From positions 1 through 59,918 of the forward strand of contig CAKSQZ010000010.1 of assembly GCA_934486895.1 (NCBI GenBank): DNA of 59,918 nucleotides, in the 5' to 3' direction. The position numbers and the translations under genes are program-made. Below, one piece after another: positions 7,372-15,679 of this stretch. Under the pieces are notes generated by a model. The model saw only the letters and a program-made list of their open reading frames with translations, was not told the DNA's origin and did no database searches. Positions within the stretch are counted from its first letter, which is position 1. The number at the start of each line of letters is the position of its first letter. Origin of the DNA: an uncultured Eubacteriales bacterium. Its GTDB lineage: Bacteria > Bacillota > Clostridia > Oscillospirales > Acutalibacteraceae.

Positions 7372-9471
7372 TTAAATTGTTTGGCATAAAAGGCTCAGAG
7401 CGTTTACCGACGCGCAAAGCACAAGTCCGCAAGCCGTTGGCAGGAACACCGAAAACAGCGTCCATTTAAGGCTTTTGGTTTCTTTATAGATCGTGATACA
7501 AGTCGTTGCACACGGAAAATGCATGAGCGAAAATATCAGAAAGCAGACTGCGGTCGTGACTGTCCACCCGTTTGCCGAGAGAAGAGCGCCTGTTTCGGCG
7601 AAACCGCCGAGTGACGGCATTGTGCCTGCTCCGAGATAGCCCATCAAAATTATCGGAACGACTATTTCATTAGCGGGAAATCCGAGCAGAAATCCCATTA
7701 GTATCATGCCGTCCAGCCCGAAGAACCGCCCTATCGGGTCGAGCGCCGACGAAAATGTGACAAGCAAGGACGAGCCGCCGACCGATATATTTGAAAACAG
7801 CCAGATTATCGCACCGGCAGGTGCCGCGACCGCTATCGCTCTTGACAGCACAAATGCGGTCCTGTCGAACAGTGAGCGGACTATGACTCTGCCTATCTGC
7901 GGACGGCGATACGGCGGAAGCTCGAGTGCAAACGACGACGGCACGCCTTTGAGCACTGTGAGCGACAGTAGCTTTGAACACAGCAGTGTCGCCCCTACTC
8001 CGAGCAGAATAACAGCCGTCAGGACAGCGGCGGCGGCAGCCGATCTCAGCGGCAATGCGACCGCGCCGACTAAAAACATATTTATAACGGCTATAAGCAT
8101 CGGAAATCTGCCATTGCACGGGACAAAATTATTGGTTACGACCGCGATCTTACGCTCTCGCGGAGAATCGATTATACGGCAGCCTGTTACGCCGCAGGCG
8201 TTGCACCCGAAGCCCATACACATTGTGAGAGCCTGCTTGCCGTGAGCACCGGCTTTTTTGAAAAATTTATCGAGATTGAAGGCTATTCTCGGCAGATAGC
8301 CCAGATCCTCAAGTATTGTAAACAGCGGAAAAAATATAGCCATGGGCGGCAGCATTACCGAAATGACCCACGACAGAGTGCCGTAAACACCGTCCAGCAG
8401 CAGCCCCTCTAAAAAGCTCGGAACACCGAGATAATGAAAAGCTTTATACAAAAGCGTTCCGATATAGTCGAAAAGCGATGAAAGCCAATCGGACGGATAG
8501 TTTGCGCCGACCATTGTGAGAAAGAAGATAAGGCTCAAAAGCAAAAGCATTATCGGAATACCCGTTCGCTTTGATGTCAGCACACGGTCGATCCTGCGGT
8601 CTCTCAAAGTGTGATCTCCGTTTTTAAAGAAAACACATTCTTTTGCGATCCGCTCACTGCGGCTGACTATTGCGGCGGCTATTTCATCGCGCGCTGTTTC
8701 TTTATTTATTATATCAGATTTTTGTGCTAAATCAAGAGCGGATATGAGATCCTCTCCGAGATATTCTGAAACCGCGCTGAGAAAGCTTTGTTCCCTTTCC
8801 AGCGCGATAAGGCTCAGCTTTCTTTTGCTGATTTTTGCCGACTCTGAATTTATAACTCCACTCAGCGACGATATTGCCGATTCGATATGCTCGGGATATT
8901 CGGTTTTGACGCAGAATGTACGCCTTTCGTTAAGCGCGACCGATTTAACGGCGGATTTCAGCTCCTCCATGCCCTTGCCGCTTCTCGCCGCCGCCTTTAC
9001 AACAGGAACGCCGAGCAACAGCGAAAGTTCGTCTTCATCTATAACTATTCCCTTTCGCTCTGCTTCATCGCACAGGTTGAGGCACACGACAGCTTTGCTC
9101 GTCACTTCCAGCACCTGCAAAGTGAAATTCAGGTTTCGCTCTATGTTGGTCGCGTCCATAACAATGAGTACGCAATCGTAGTCGCCGAAGCACAAAAAAT
9201 CCCGCGCGACCTCCTCCTCGGCGGAAGACGCCGAAAGCGAATATGTTCCCGGCAGATCGACAAGCAGATAGTCACCGCCCGAATAGCTGTAGCCTCCCTG
9301 CGCGGTTGAGACCGTTTTGCCGGGCCAGTTGCCTGTGTGCTGATCGAGCCCTGTGAGCTCATTGAAAACGGTGCTTTTCCCGACATTCGGATTGCCCGCA
9401 AGCGCAACGACTGTTTCTTTGCCGCATTTTCTCGCTATATTCAGCTCATTTGTTTTTTCGCTGTAATTCAT
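7372..9471 (-). CDS. feoB: Ferrous iron transport GTPase FeoB
   Basis: FeoB is the membrane protein for GTP-dependent Fe2+ uptake. The 699-residue protein has the N-terminal G domain with G1 GNPNVGKST (26-34), the G2 region GNWPGKTV (47-54), G3 DLPG (72-75) and G4 NLCD. A helical GDI-like domain follows, then the membrane domain with two Gate regions, each containing the expected cysteine (MCMGFGCNACGVTGCR; HFPCATTC). The length is normal. It follows feoA and precedes the P1B-ATPase-like gene in one leftward operon. The start ATG has AAGGAG about 13 bases upstream, a rather long spacing. Confidence 0.97.
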   Translation of the reverse strand: MNYSEKTNELNIARKCGKETVVALAGNPNVGKSTVFNELTGLDQHTGNWPGKTVSTAQGGYSYSGGDYLLVDLPGTYSLSASSAEEEVARDFLCFGDYDCVLIVMDATNIERNLNFTLQVLEVTSKAVVCLNLCDEAERKGIVIDEDELSLLLGVPVVKAAARSGKGMEELKSAVKSVALNERRTFCVKTEYPEHIESAISSLSGVINSESAKISKRKLSLIALEREQSFLSAVSEYLGEDLISALDLAQKSDIINKETARDEIAAAIVSRSERIAKECVFFKNGDHTLRDRRIDRVLTSKRTGIPIMLLLLSLIFFLTMVGANYPSDWLSSLFDYIGTLLYKAFHYLGVPSFLEGLLLDGVYGTLSWVISVMLPPMAIFFPLFTILEDLGYLPRIAFNLDKFFKKAGAHGKQALTMCMGFGCNACGVTGCRIIDSPRERKIAVVTNNFVPCNGRFPMLIAVINMFLVGAVALPLRSAAAAAVLTAVILLGVGATLLCSKLLSLTVLKGVPSSFALELPPYRRPQIGRVIVRSLFDRTAFVLSRAIAVAAPAGAIIWLFSNISVGGSSLLVTFSSALDPIGRFFGLDGMILMGFLLGFPANEIVVPIILMGYLGAGTMPSLGGFAETGALLSANGWTVTTAVCFLIFSLMHFPCATTCITIYKETKSLKWTLFSVFLPTACGLVLCASVNALSLLCQTI

Positions 9472-9500
9472 ATATGTATCACTGCTCCTTATGTCATTTC

Positions 9501-9527
9501 AGCCGGAGAGCGGCTGCGTCTCCGGCT
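9501..9527. other. Stem-loop between feoA and feoB
   Basis: A 9-bp perfect inverted repeat AGCCGGAGA/TCTCCGGCT with a 9-base loop lies in the 65-base feoA-feoB gap. On the minus strand no T run follows, so it is more likely an mRNA processing or stability element than a terminator. Confidence 0.5.
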
Positions 9528-9536
9528 GCGCGGACT

Positions 9537-9773
9537 TCAAATCGGCTGCACAAATATTTTTCTGGCATCGTCTGCTCTCAACGCAATGACCGAACCTCTT
9601 ATGCAATACGCTGTCGGATCGCCCGACGGGCTCATCATAAGAGCTTTTACCTTTGTGCCTCTGATCAGCCCGAGATCAAGCATCCGCTTACGCCCGACTC
9701 CTGCGGTATCCATTGAAACGACACTGCCGCTTCCGCCGATGCAAAGCTCGCTTAACGGACAGATATTATCCAC
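9537..9773 (-). CDS. feoA: Ferrous iron transport protein A (SH3-like)
   Basis: The 78-residue protein fits the FeoA SH3-like domain that binds or modulates FeoB. It starts with PLSELCIGGSGSVVSM, then has RKRMLDLGLIRGTKVKAL and ends DDARKIFVQPI, the conserved beginning, middle and end of FeoA. The start is a GTG with AAGGTGA seven bases upstream. It is the first gene of feoA-feoB-P1B-like. The 140-base gap to the divergent dpaA must hold its promoter, for which only a weak -10 (TATACA) was found. No Fur box was identified with confidence. Confidence 0.92.
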   Translation of the reverse strand: MDNICPLSELCIGGSGSVVSMDTAGVGRKRMLDLGLIRGTKVKALMMSPSGDPTAYCIRGSVIALRADDARKIFVQPI

Positions 9774-9855
9774 TTTTCTTCACCTTATGTTTTTTGATAG
9801 ACCGCAAAGCGATCTTCGCTGTATAGTATGCCGAGACCGCACCGAATGTGCGTTT

Positions 9856-9884
9856 CACCCATTTGTTCGGCAAAGCATAATATG
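9856..9884 (+). promoter_or_regulatory. Putative sigma-K promoter of dpaAB
   Basis: CACC at 9856-9859, a 16-base spacer and CATAATATG at 9876-9884 match the Bacillus sigma-K consensus (mACm, 15-17 bases, CATAnnnTA) at all but the last base. It ends 29 bases before the dpaA ATG. The Bacillus spoVF operon is also expressed late in the mother cell. Confidence 0.5.
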
Positions 9885-9913
9885 TGCTGAGATATATTAT
9901 CGGAGGGATCGAT

Positions 9914-10702
9914 ATGAAGCTTGCGTTATTCACCGGAGACAAGAGGTTTGACGAGCTTGCCGCGTTGCTTGAAAAAGACGGACATCGCGTTTTTAAAAAC
10001 GATATTAATGCGATCAGGCGATCGGAGGCTTTGATACTTCCGCTTCCGATAAATGCCGCGACTGCCGCAAAAGGCAAATTGCCATATCTTCCGGATATTC
10101 TCAGCGCGGACCTGTGCGCAAAGCGTGTGTTTGCAGGCGTTACAGATGATTTTATGAAGCGTGCTTTTGAAAGCAGAGGCGCTTCGTTTTACGACTATAT
10201 GAAAAATGAAGCGCTGCTTCAATATAATGCTGCTTTAACAGTCGAAGGCGCGATTTCGGAAGCGGTATCGGTATCGAGCGGAGCTTTACATCGAAGCGAC
10301 TGTCTTATAACAGGCTACGGAAGGATCGCGCGAAGGCTTGCCTGCGTGCTTAAAGCACTCGGTGCCGAGGTCACTATTGCTTTGAGAAGACGTGAGCTTT
10401 TCGGCGAAATCGAGCGAAGCGGCTATACTGCCTGCACGCTTGAAAACGCACCGCTGAATGATTTCGACTATATTTTCAACACGATTCCGGCGATCATCTT
10501 CAATTCAGACGAAATATCAAAAATAAAGCCGGAATGTGTGCTGATGGAGCTTGCCTCTGCGCCCGGCGGGTTTGATGAATCCGCCGCGAAAAAAACTTGC
10601 AAATACATCGTTAAAGCAGGAGGACTGCCCGGAAAATACGCCTACAAAGCTGCCGCGCAGGCTATTCACCGCGTGATAGCCGACAAATTAAAGGAGGAGT
10701 GA
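9914..10702 (+). CDS. dpaA: Dipicolinate synthase subunit A
   Basis: DpaA (SpoVFA) with DpaB converts a dihydrodipicolinate-pathway intermediate to dipicolinic acid in the mother cell for loading into the spore core. The 262-residue protein has an N-terminal domain starting LALFTGDKRFDELAALLEKD and a C-terminal Rossmann domain (CLITGYGRIARRLACVLKAL) for NAD(P), both typical of SpoVFA. The late segment ASAPGGFDESAAKK and GLPGKYAYKAA also match the family. I chose the ATG at 9914 because GGAGGG precedes it; a 10-residue longer frame has no ribosome site. dpaB follows after 3 bases. Many clostridia lack dpaAB and use EtfA instead, so its presence is informative. Confidence 0.93.
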   Translation: MKLALFTGDKRFDELAALLEKDGHRVFKNDINAIRRSEALILPLPINAATAAKGKLPYLPDILSADLCAKRVFAGVTDDFMKRAFESRGASFYDYMKNEALLQYNAALTVEGAISEAVSVSSGALHRSDCLITGYGRIARRLACVLKALGAEVTIALRRRELFGEIERSGYTACTLENAPLNDFDYIFNTIPAIIFNSDEISKIKPECVLMELASAPGGFDESAAKKTCKYIVKAGGLPGKYAYKAAAQAIHRVIADKLKEE

Positions 10703-10705
10703 CTG

Positions 10706-11281
10706 ATGGATCAGGTTAGGGTGGGATTTGCGATGTGCGGTTCTTTCTGCACATTTTCGCAGGTCATACCCCAGATCGAAGCAATAAAAAAGACCGGCGC
10801 AGATGTTACGCCGATAATGTCGCAAACAGCTTTCACGACCGATTCGAGGTTTGGAAACAGCGATGATTTTGTGAACCGTCTGGAGCATATATGCAAAAAG
10901 AGTGTTATACATTCGATAGCCGGAGCCGAGCCTATCGGGCCGAAAAAGACGCTGGATATACTGATAATCGAACCCTGCACGGGCAACACGCTTGCCAAGC
11001 TCGCAAGAGGCATCACCGACACGCCTGTGACGATGGCAGCGAAAGCTATGCTTCGCAATGAAAGACCTGTGTTGATAGCTGTTTCCACAAACGACGGACT
11101 TTCGGTATCGGCAGAAAACATAGGAATACTGCAAAACCGAAAGAATGTGTTTTTTGTGCCTTACGGGCAGGACGATCCCTTTAAAAAGCCCTGCTCGCTT
11201 GTTGCAAGCTTTGATCAGACAATTGCCGCAATGCATTCGGCGCTTGACGGCAAACAGCTTCAGCCTATGTTGAAAGCATAA
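10706..11281 (+). CDS. dpaB: Dipicolinate synthase subunit B
   Basis: The 191-residue protein belongs to the flavoprotein-like SpoVFB family that partners DpaA. The N-terminal VGFAMCGSFCTFSQVIPQIE, the central EPCTGNTLAKLARGITDTPVTMA and the late VFFVPYGQDDPFKKP segments are diagnostic. It starts 3 bases after the dpaA stop with its ribosome site (AAAGGAGG) inside the dpaA end, so expression is coupled. A strong intrinsic terminator follows at once, making dpaAB a stand-alone two-gene unit, unlike the Bacillus operon that continues with asd, dapG and dapA. Confidence 0.94.
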   Translation: MDQVRVGFAMCGSFCTFSQVIPQIEAIKKTGADVTPIMSQTAFTTDSRFGNSDDFVNRLEHICKKSVIHSIAGAEPIGPKKTLDILIIEPCTGNTLAKLARGITDTPVTMAAKAMLRNERPVLIAVSTNDGLSVSAENIGILQNRKNVFFVPYGQDDPFKKPCSLVASFDQTIAAMHSALDGKQLQPMLKA

Positions 11282-11288
11282 TTTTCTT

Positions 11289-11321
11289 AAAGGAGTGCTC
11301 AAAATCGGGCACTCCTTTTTT
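11289..11321 (+). terminator. Terminator of dpaAB
   Basis: A 10-bp stem AAAGGAGTGC/GCACTCCTTT with a 10-base loop and continuing T run begins eight bases after the dpaB stop. Confidence 0.85.
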
Positions 11322-11414
11322 AGTAGCGGGAAATACTTATTTTGCACGAAAAAATTGACTAAAAAACACAAAAATTTTGATAGATTGAGAATTTTGTTTA
11401 TTCAATTTTTTCGT

Positions 11415-11442
11415 TTGATTTTTTTTCTGATGGTGCTATAAT
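11415..11442 (+). promoter_or_regulatory. Putative SigA promoter of the V-ATPase operon
   Basis: TTGATT, a 16-base spacer and a perfect TATAAT preceded by TGC (extended -10). It lies 53 bases before the first gene of the operon in an A+T-rich upstream region that could act as an UP element. Confidence 0.7.
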
Positions 11443-11495
11443 ATATGTAACATATTTATAATAAGTATACAAGAGTATACGAGGGGTGTTGCTGT

Positions 11496-11807
11496 ATGGA
11501 AAACATGGTCAAGCATATTCTCGAAATAGACAAGCAGGTGCAGGAGCTCACCGTTGACACCGACGCTTATAAAACGAAGATGGAAAAAGAGATCTCATCT
11601 GAGATCGATAAAATAAACAAGGAGTACGACGAAAAGTTTGAAAGCGATGTTGAAAGACTGACAAAGCAGGAGAACGACAAGACAAAGGGCAGGCTCGAAA
11701 GCAAAAGCCTTGAAACAGACCGTGCTCTCGCTGCTATGAAAAAGCGCGCCGAAGAAAATCATACCGAATGGGCTAAAGCTATTTTCAGTATGGCGACTGA
11801 AAACTGA
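11496..11807 (+). CDS. ntpF: V-type ATPase peripheral stalk subunit G/H-like
   Basis: The 103-residue protein is almost wholly charged alpha-helix and predicted coiled coil, with heptad-like Lys/Glu-rich sequence from about residue 10 to 90. It is the first gene of the V-ATPase operon, where the small subunit G/H (NtpF/AhaH) is normally found. That subunit pairs with subunit E to form the peripheral stalk. Sequence conservation in this subunit is low, so the call rests on size, coiled coil and position. The start ATG follows GAGGGGTG. Confidence 0.75.
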   Translation: MENMVKHILEIDKQVQELTVDTDAYKTKMEKEISSEIDKINKEYDEKFESDVERLTKQENDKTKGRLESKSLETDRALAAMKKRAEENHTEWAKAIFSMATEN

Positions 11808-11846
11808 AACGATCAATGCTTACAACGGAAGAGAGATGATTGATAT

Positions 11847-12896
11847 ATGTCTTCTGCTTCAACAGCTATCTTAGTCAAGTCCAGAGCAAAATTCGGACGC
11901 AGACTGAAAAAGAAGGACTATGATGATCTGCTTGCCTGCAAAAGTACCGGTGATATTGTTACATATCTGAAATCAAACACACACTACAATGTGACGCTTG
12001 AGGGACTTCATGAAGCCGCTATCCACAGAGGCAATCTTGAAGCACTGCTTCGGCGCAGTATGTATGACGATTTTGCGAATTTGTGCAGCTTTGAACGTTC
12101 TGTCGGCGAGCATTATTTTGAATATCTGCTTTTAAAATCCGAGATCGATCAGCTCTTGCTGTTCTTCAGGTACTTTGCAGCCGGTACTCCGCAGACATTC
12201 CCGTTTGCACTGCCTGACTTTTTTAAGTATTCTTCAAAGCTGAATGTTGCTGAACTTACGCATGCAAAAAATTATGAAGAGATCTTAAACATTTTGAAAC
12301 CGACTCGGTTTTACAAAGTGCTGCTGCCGTTTGAGCCGCTTACGAACACCGGTCTGCCGGACTTCACAATTATGGAATCGGCACTCGACAGATACCTTTA
12401 TTCGCAGACAAAGATGCTTTGCAAAAAGTATTTCTCCGGCAACACTCAAAAAGAACTGCTCACTATCTTCGGAGCGCAGGCAGAGCTTGATAATATCCGC
12501 AGGATATTCCGCTCGAAGAAGTATTACGACACTACGGCAGATGAGCTTAAAGCGATGATGAACGATCAGCATTTGTATTTATCAAAAAGAGCTGTGAACG
12601 CTCTGCTTGAGGCTAAAGATGAAAAGGAAGTCACTTCCCTGCTGAAGCAATCAAAATACAGGCTGTTTATCGATAAGATTCCTTATTCTTATATCGACGA
12701 TTTTGCAAGGCGGTTTATCTATGGTTACTGCCGCAAAAAAATGCACTTTTCAAAGGAATCGGCTGTTGTTATGGCTTCTGCCATAAATCTCGCCGAGACC
12801 GAGATCTACAATATAACGAATATCATCGAGGGCAAGCGTTACGGTGTTGATCCTGACACGATAAAGGCTATGCTCATTTTGGACGAACAGGGGTGA
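11847..12896 (+). CDS. ntpC: V-type ATPase subunit C
   Basis: The 349-residue protein is the size of bacterial/archaeal subunit C (NtpC, AtpC/d-type), the funnel-shaped socket joining the central shaft to the membrane K ring. The N-terminal part (ILVKSRAKFGRRLKKKDYDDLL) and the repeated three-part helical layout with LNVAELTHAKNYEEIL and TEIYNITNIIEGKRYGVDPD near the end match the family. The gene lies 39 bases after the stalk subunit gene and 6 bases before ntpI. In many bacteria C follows E; here it precedes I. Confidence 0.9.
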   Translation: MSSASTAILVKSRAKFGRRLKKKDYDDLLACKSTGDIVTYLKSNTHYNVTLEGLHEAAIHRGNLEALLRRSMYDDFANLCSFERSVGEHYFEYLLLKSEIDQLLLFFRYFAAGTPQTFPFALPDFFKYSSKLNVAELTHAKNYEEILNILKPTRFYKVLLPFEPLTNTGLPDFTIMESALDRYLYSQTKMLCKKYFSGNTQKELLTIFGAQAELDNIRRIFRSKKYYDTTADELKAMMNDQHLYLSKRAVNALLEAKDEKEVTSLLKQSKYRLFIDKIPYSYIDDFARRFIYGYCRKKMHFSKESAVVMASAINLAETEIYNITNIIEGKRYGVDPDTIKAMLILDEQG

Positions 12897-12902
12897 TCTT
12901 AC

Positions 12903-14834
12903 TTGTCTATTGAAAAGATGAAAATGGTCAGCATTATCGGTAAATACGGTGTGCTGGACAAGGCTATTCAAGCCTATCTCGATTCAGGCTGTTTTCAGCC
13001 GGAAAACGCGGCTAAATTCGTTGAAAATGTTAAAGGTTTCACAATGGTCAACGATGAAAACCCGTATGCAGGCTGGCTCAACAGACTGAAAGAGATTCTT
13101 GAATCGGCGGGGGTTACACCGCACACGGTTGACAACAGCGGTCCGACACCGCCGAACGAAGAGATCGAGCGCAAGATGAATATAATCGATGAGCGTCTCG
13201 GCTCACTGCAAAAGCAGAAAAAACAGATCGACGAGCATATCAAGGAAATTGAGGAGTCGATCGAAAAGCTTTCGCATTTTGCTGATATCGGCGTTGACCT
13301 TTCGGATATAACAAGCTCGAAATATGTTAGAGTACGCTTCGGAAAGCTGCCTGCCGAAAGCTATGAAAAGCTGAAATATTACAAAAATAATCCTTACATT
13401 TTATTTACTCCCTGCTCATCGGACGGCGATTTTCTTTGGGGAGCTTACGTTGCTCCGCTCGAATCTAAAACGGAAGTGGATAATATATTCAGCAGTCTGC
13501 TCTTTGAAAGACTGAAGCTGCCGGAGGAAAGCGGAACCCCTTCGGAAGCGATTGAAACACTTAAAAAACGGCTTGAAAAATGCAAGAGCGACAGTGCTGA
13601 ACTTCAGGAGATCATTTCGGAATTCAATGATCTTGAAATGACCGATTATCTGGTGCTTTATACGCAGCTCAAACGCTCTTACGAAGCATTTGAGATCAGA
13701 AAGTATGCCACAAAATACGGCGATTCGTTTATGCTTGTCGGTTGGATACCCGAACGCGATATCGAGACCTTCAGAAAATATATGGACACGGTTGACGCCA
13801 TTGAATACTCCTTTGAAGATCCGAAGGATGAAAAGGTCGTTGAACCGCCTATCAAACTGAAAAACCCGAAATTTGCAAAGCCTTTTGAATACTATGTTGA
13901 AATGTTCGGTGTTCCCGGCTACAACGAGATCGACCCGACAATGTTTATGGCGATAACATACACGCTGCTTTACGGCATCATGTTTGCCGATGTCGGTCAG
14001 GGTATTATTCTTGCAATAGTCGGATTTCTGATGTATAAGCTCAAGGGCATGGCGCTCGGAAGAATAATCATTCCCTGCGGTATCTGCGGAACGATATTCG
14101 GATTTGTGTTCGGCAGTGTGTTCGGTTTTGAGCATTTACTCGATCCGCTCTACAAAGCGATCGGATTTGAAGAAAAGCCTATCGATGTTATGGATTCGAT
14201 CAACACGATACTTATCATGGCGGTTGCGATCGGCGTTGTTATGATGGTGCTGGCGATCCTTCTCAATATTTACAGTTGTATAAAACGGCACGATCCCGGC
14301 GAAGCGCTTGTCAGCGAAAACGGTGTTTGCGGCTTGCTGCTGTATGTATCGATTGTGGCTTTGGTGCTCAGCATCGTATCGGATGCTATCAGCTTTTTGG
14401 CTCTACCGGCTGTTATCGTTATAATAGTCGCAGCGATCATTATTATGTTTAAAGAGCCGCTGATACATATTATCAACCGAGAAAAGTTCAAGCGTGAGTC
14501 AGGCGTTGCCGAATACATCATGCAAAGCTTCTTTGAAATGTTTGAAGCGCTTTTGAGCTATGTTACAAATACGGTATCTTTCCTTCGTGTCGGTGCATTC
14601 GTGCTAGTGCATAACGGAATGATGATGGTATTCTTCACACTTGCGGACATGATGAACAGCCCGATTACATACGGTATTATCATTGTGCTCGGTAACATTC
14701 TTGTACTTGTGCTCGAAGGTCTGCTTGTCGGTATTCAGTCGCTCAGGCTTGAGTTTTATGAAATGTTCAGCAGATTCTACTCCGGTGAAGGCAAGCCGTA
14801 TAAGCCTGCCAAAATCGGTGGATATAAAAAATAA
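12903..14834 (+). CDS. ntpI: V-type ATPase subunit I (a-subunit)
   Basis: Subunit I is the stator membrane subunit that provides the ion half-channels. The 643-residue protein has a cytoplasmic N-terminal half with coiled-coil (residues 85-120) and a C-terminal half, from about residue 345, with seven to eight membrane helices. The family marker FADVGQGIILAIVGF and the essential-Arg region NTVSFLRVGAFVLVH, LRLEFYEMFSRFYSGEGKPY at the C-terminus are present. Translation starts at a TTG preceded by AGGGGTGAT; no upstream ATG fits. It lies between ntpC and ntpK. Confidence 0.94.
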   Translation: MSIEKMKMVSIIGKYGVLDKAIQAYLDSGCFQPENAAKFVENVKGFTMVNDENPYAGWLNRLKEILESAGVTPHTVDNSGPTPPNEEIERKMNIIDERLGSLQKQKKQIDEHIKEIEESIEKLSHFADIGVDLSDITSSKYVRVRFGKLPAESYEKLKYYKNNPYILFTPCSSDGDFLWGAYVAPLESKTEVDNIFSSLLFERLKLPEESGTPSEAIETLKKRLEKCKSDSAELQEIISEFNDLEMTDYLVLYTQLKRSYEAFEIRKYATKYGDSFMLVGWIPERDIETFRKYMDTVDAIEYSFEDPKDEKVVEPPIKLKNPKFAKPFEYYVEMFGVPGYNEIDPTMFMAITYTLLYGIMFADVGQGIILAIVGFLMYKLKGMALGRIIIPCGICGTIFGFVFGSVFGFEHLLDPLYKAIGFEEKPIDVMDSINTILIMAVAIGVVMMVLAILLNIYSCIKRHDPGEALVSENGVCGLLLYVSIVALVLSIVSDAISFLALPAVIVIIVAAIIIMFKEPLIHIINREKFKRESGVAEYIMQSFFEMFEALLSYVTNTVSFLRVGAFVLVHNGMMMVFFTLADMMNSPITYGIIIVLGNILVLVLEGLLVGIQSLRLEFYEMFSRFYSGEGKPYKPAKIGGYKK

Positions 14835-14860
14835 CAACAGAAAATTTGGAGGAAATCATT

Positions 14861-15301
14861 ATGAGTACAGTAATTTATCTTTCTTTTCCCATCGTTGCAG
14901 TTGCACTTGCTAGCTTTGCAGCATATCGCTCTATGAAGAGATCACACAGTGTTAAGCGTTCTTTCAAATTTAACTTCGCAACACTGGCGGTCGTTTCCAT
15001 GCTCTTCGTTATCTTCAGCTTCTCCGCATCGGCTGACACAGCTACAACAGCCGCTGCCGCTGCAGACGCTTCCAACAATATCGGTCTTGCGCTTATCGCA
15101 GCAGGTCTTTGTACCGGTCTGACAGGTATCGGTGCAGGTATCGCACTTGCAAGCGGCGTTCCCGCTGCTATCGGTGCTGTTTCAGAAGATCCTAAGGCTT
15201 TCGGTAAGTCGCTTATCTTCGTTGCACTCGGTGAGACACTTGCTCTTTACGGTGTCGTTATCTCCGTTATGATCATCTCTAAAGTCACCACGGCTCTTTA
15301 A
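14861..15301 (+). CDS. ntpK: V-type ATPase subunit K (proteolipid)
   Basis: Subunit K forms the rotating membrane ring. The 146-residue protein has four hydrophobic segments (about 4-24, 37-57, 74-98, 116-141). The second hairpin is a clear c-type hairpin with the glycine-rich GLTGIGAGIALASG and the carboxylate Glu125 in VALGETLALYG. The first pair lacks the glycine pattern and ends SFSASA before an Ala-rich linker, so it could be a degenerate hairpin or a cleaved leader. Ala92 stands where Na+-binding rings have Gln. Start chosen at the ATG after GGAGG; an in-frame TTG lies upstream at 14846. Confidence 0.92.
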   Translation: MSTVIYLSFPIVAVALASFAAYRSMKRSHSVKRSFKFNFATLAVVSMLFVIFSFSASADTATTAAAAADASNNIGLALIAAGLCTGLTGIGAGIALASGVPAAIGAVSEDPKAFGKSLIFVALGETLALYGVVISVMIISKVTTAL

Positions 15302-15325
15302 TCTCAGAACAGCGAGGCCGGTCTT

Positions 15326-15640
15326 ATGAAATTTACGCTTATCAGTGATAACCACGATACCTTGGTCGGTATGCGGCTTGCAGGTATTGACGGCATTGTT
15401 GTTCACGAGCCGTCGGAAGTTGAGAAGGCTTTGAAAGCCGCTGTCGCGGACGAAAGCGTGGGTATCATACTGATCACGGAACGCTTGGTCAATATTTGCC
15501 CGGACATTGTTTATGATCTGAAGCTCTCTTACACCCGTCCGCTTATCGTTGAGATACCGGACAGACATGTGGCTTCGGGCCGTTCAACCGGATCTATCAC
15601 AAAGTATATCAAAGAAGCGATAGGCGTCAATCTTGACTAA
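15326..15640 (+). CDS. ntpG: V-type ATPase subunit F
   Basis: The 104-residue protein matches the small Rossmann-like subunit F (NtpG/AtpF) that sits with subunit D in the central shaft. It begins KFTLISDNHDTLVGMRLAGI, has the central GIILITERLVNICPDIV and the RPLIVEIPDRHVASGRSTGS segment that is highly typical. It lies 24 bases after ntpK and 39 bases before ntpE. In most operons F comes after E and C, so the order is rearranged here. Confidence 0.95.
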   Translation: MKFTLISDNHDTLVGMRLAGIDGIVVHEPSEVEKALKAAVADESVGIILITERLVNICPDIVYDLKLSYTRPLIVEIPDRHVASGRSTGSITKYIKEAIGVNLD

Positions 15641-15679
15641 AGCGAGCAAAACGCATTACACCGCCAAAGCGGAGACAGG

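Noticed and set aside
9766..10077. 103-residue leftward open frame ending at the feoA start
   Set aside because: Most of it is antisense to dpaA, the only start codon lies inside that gene, and the sequence has no recognisable character. It looks like a shadow.
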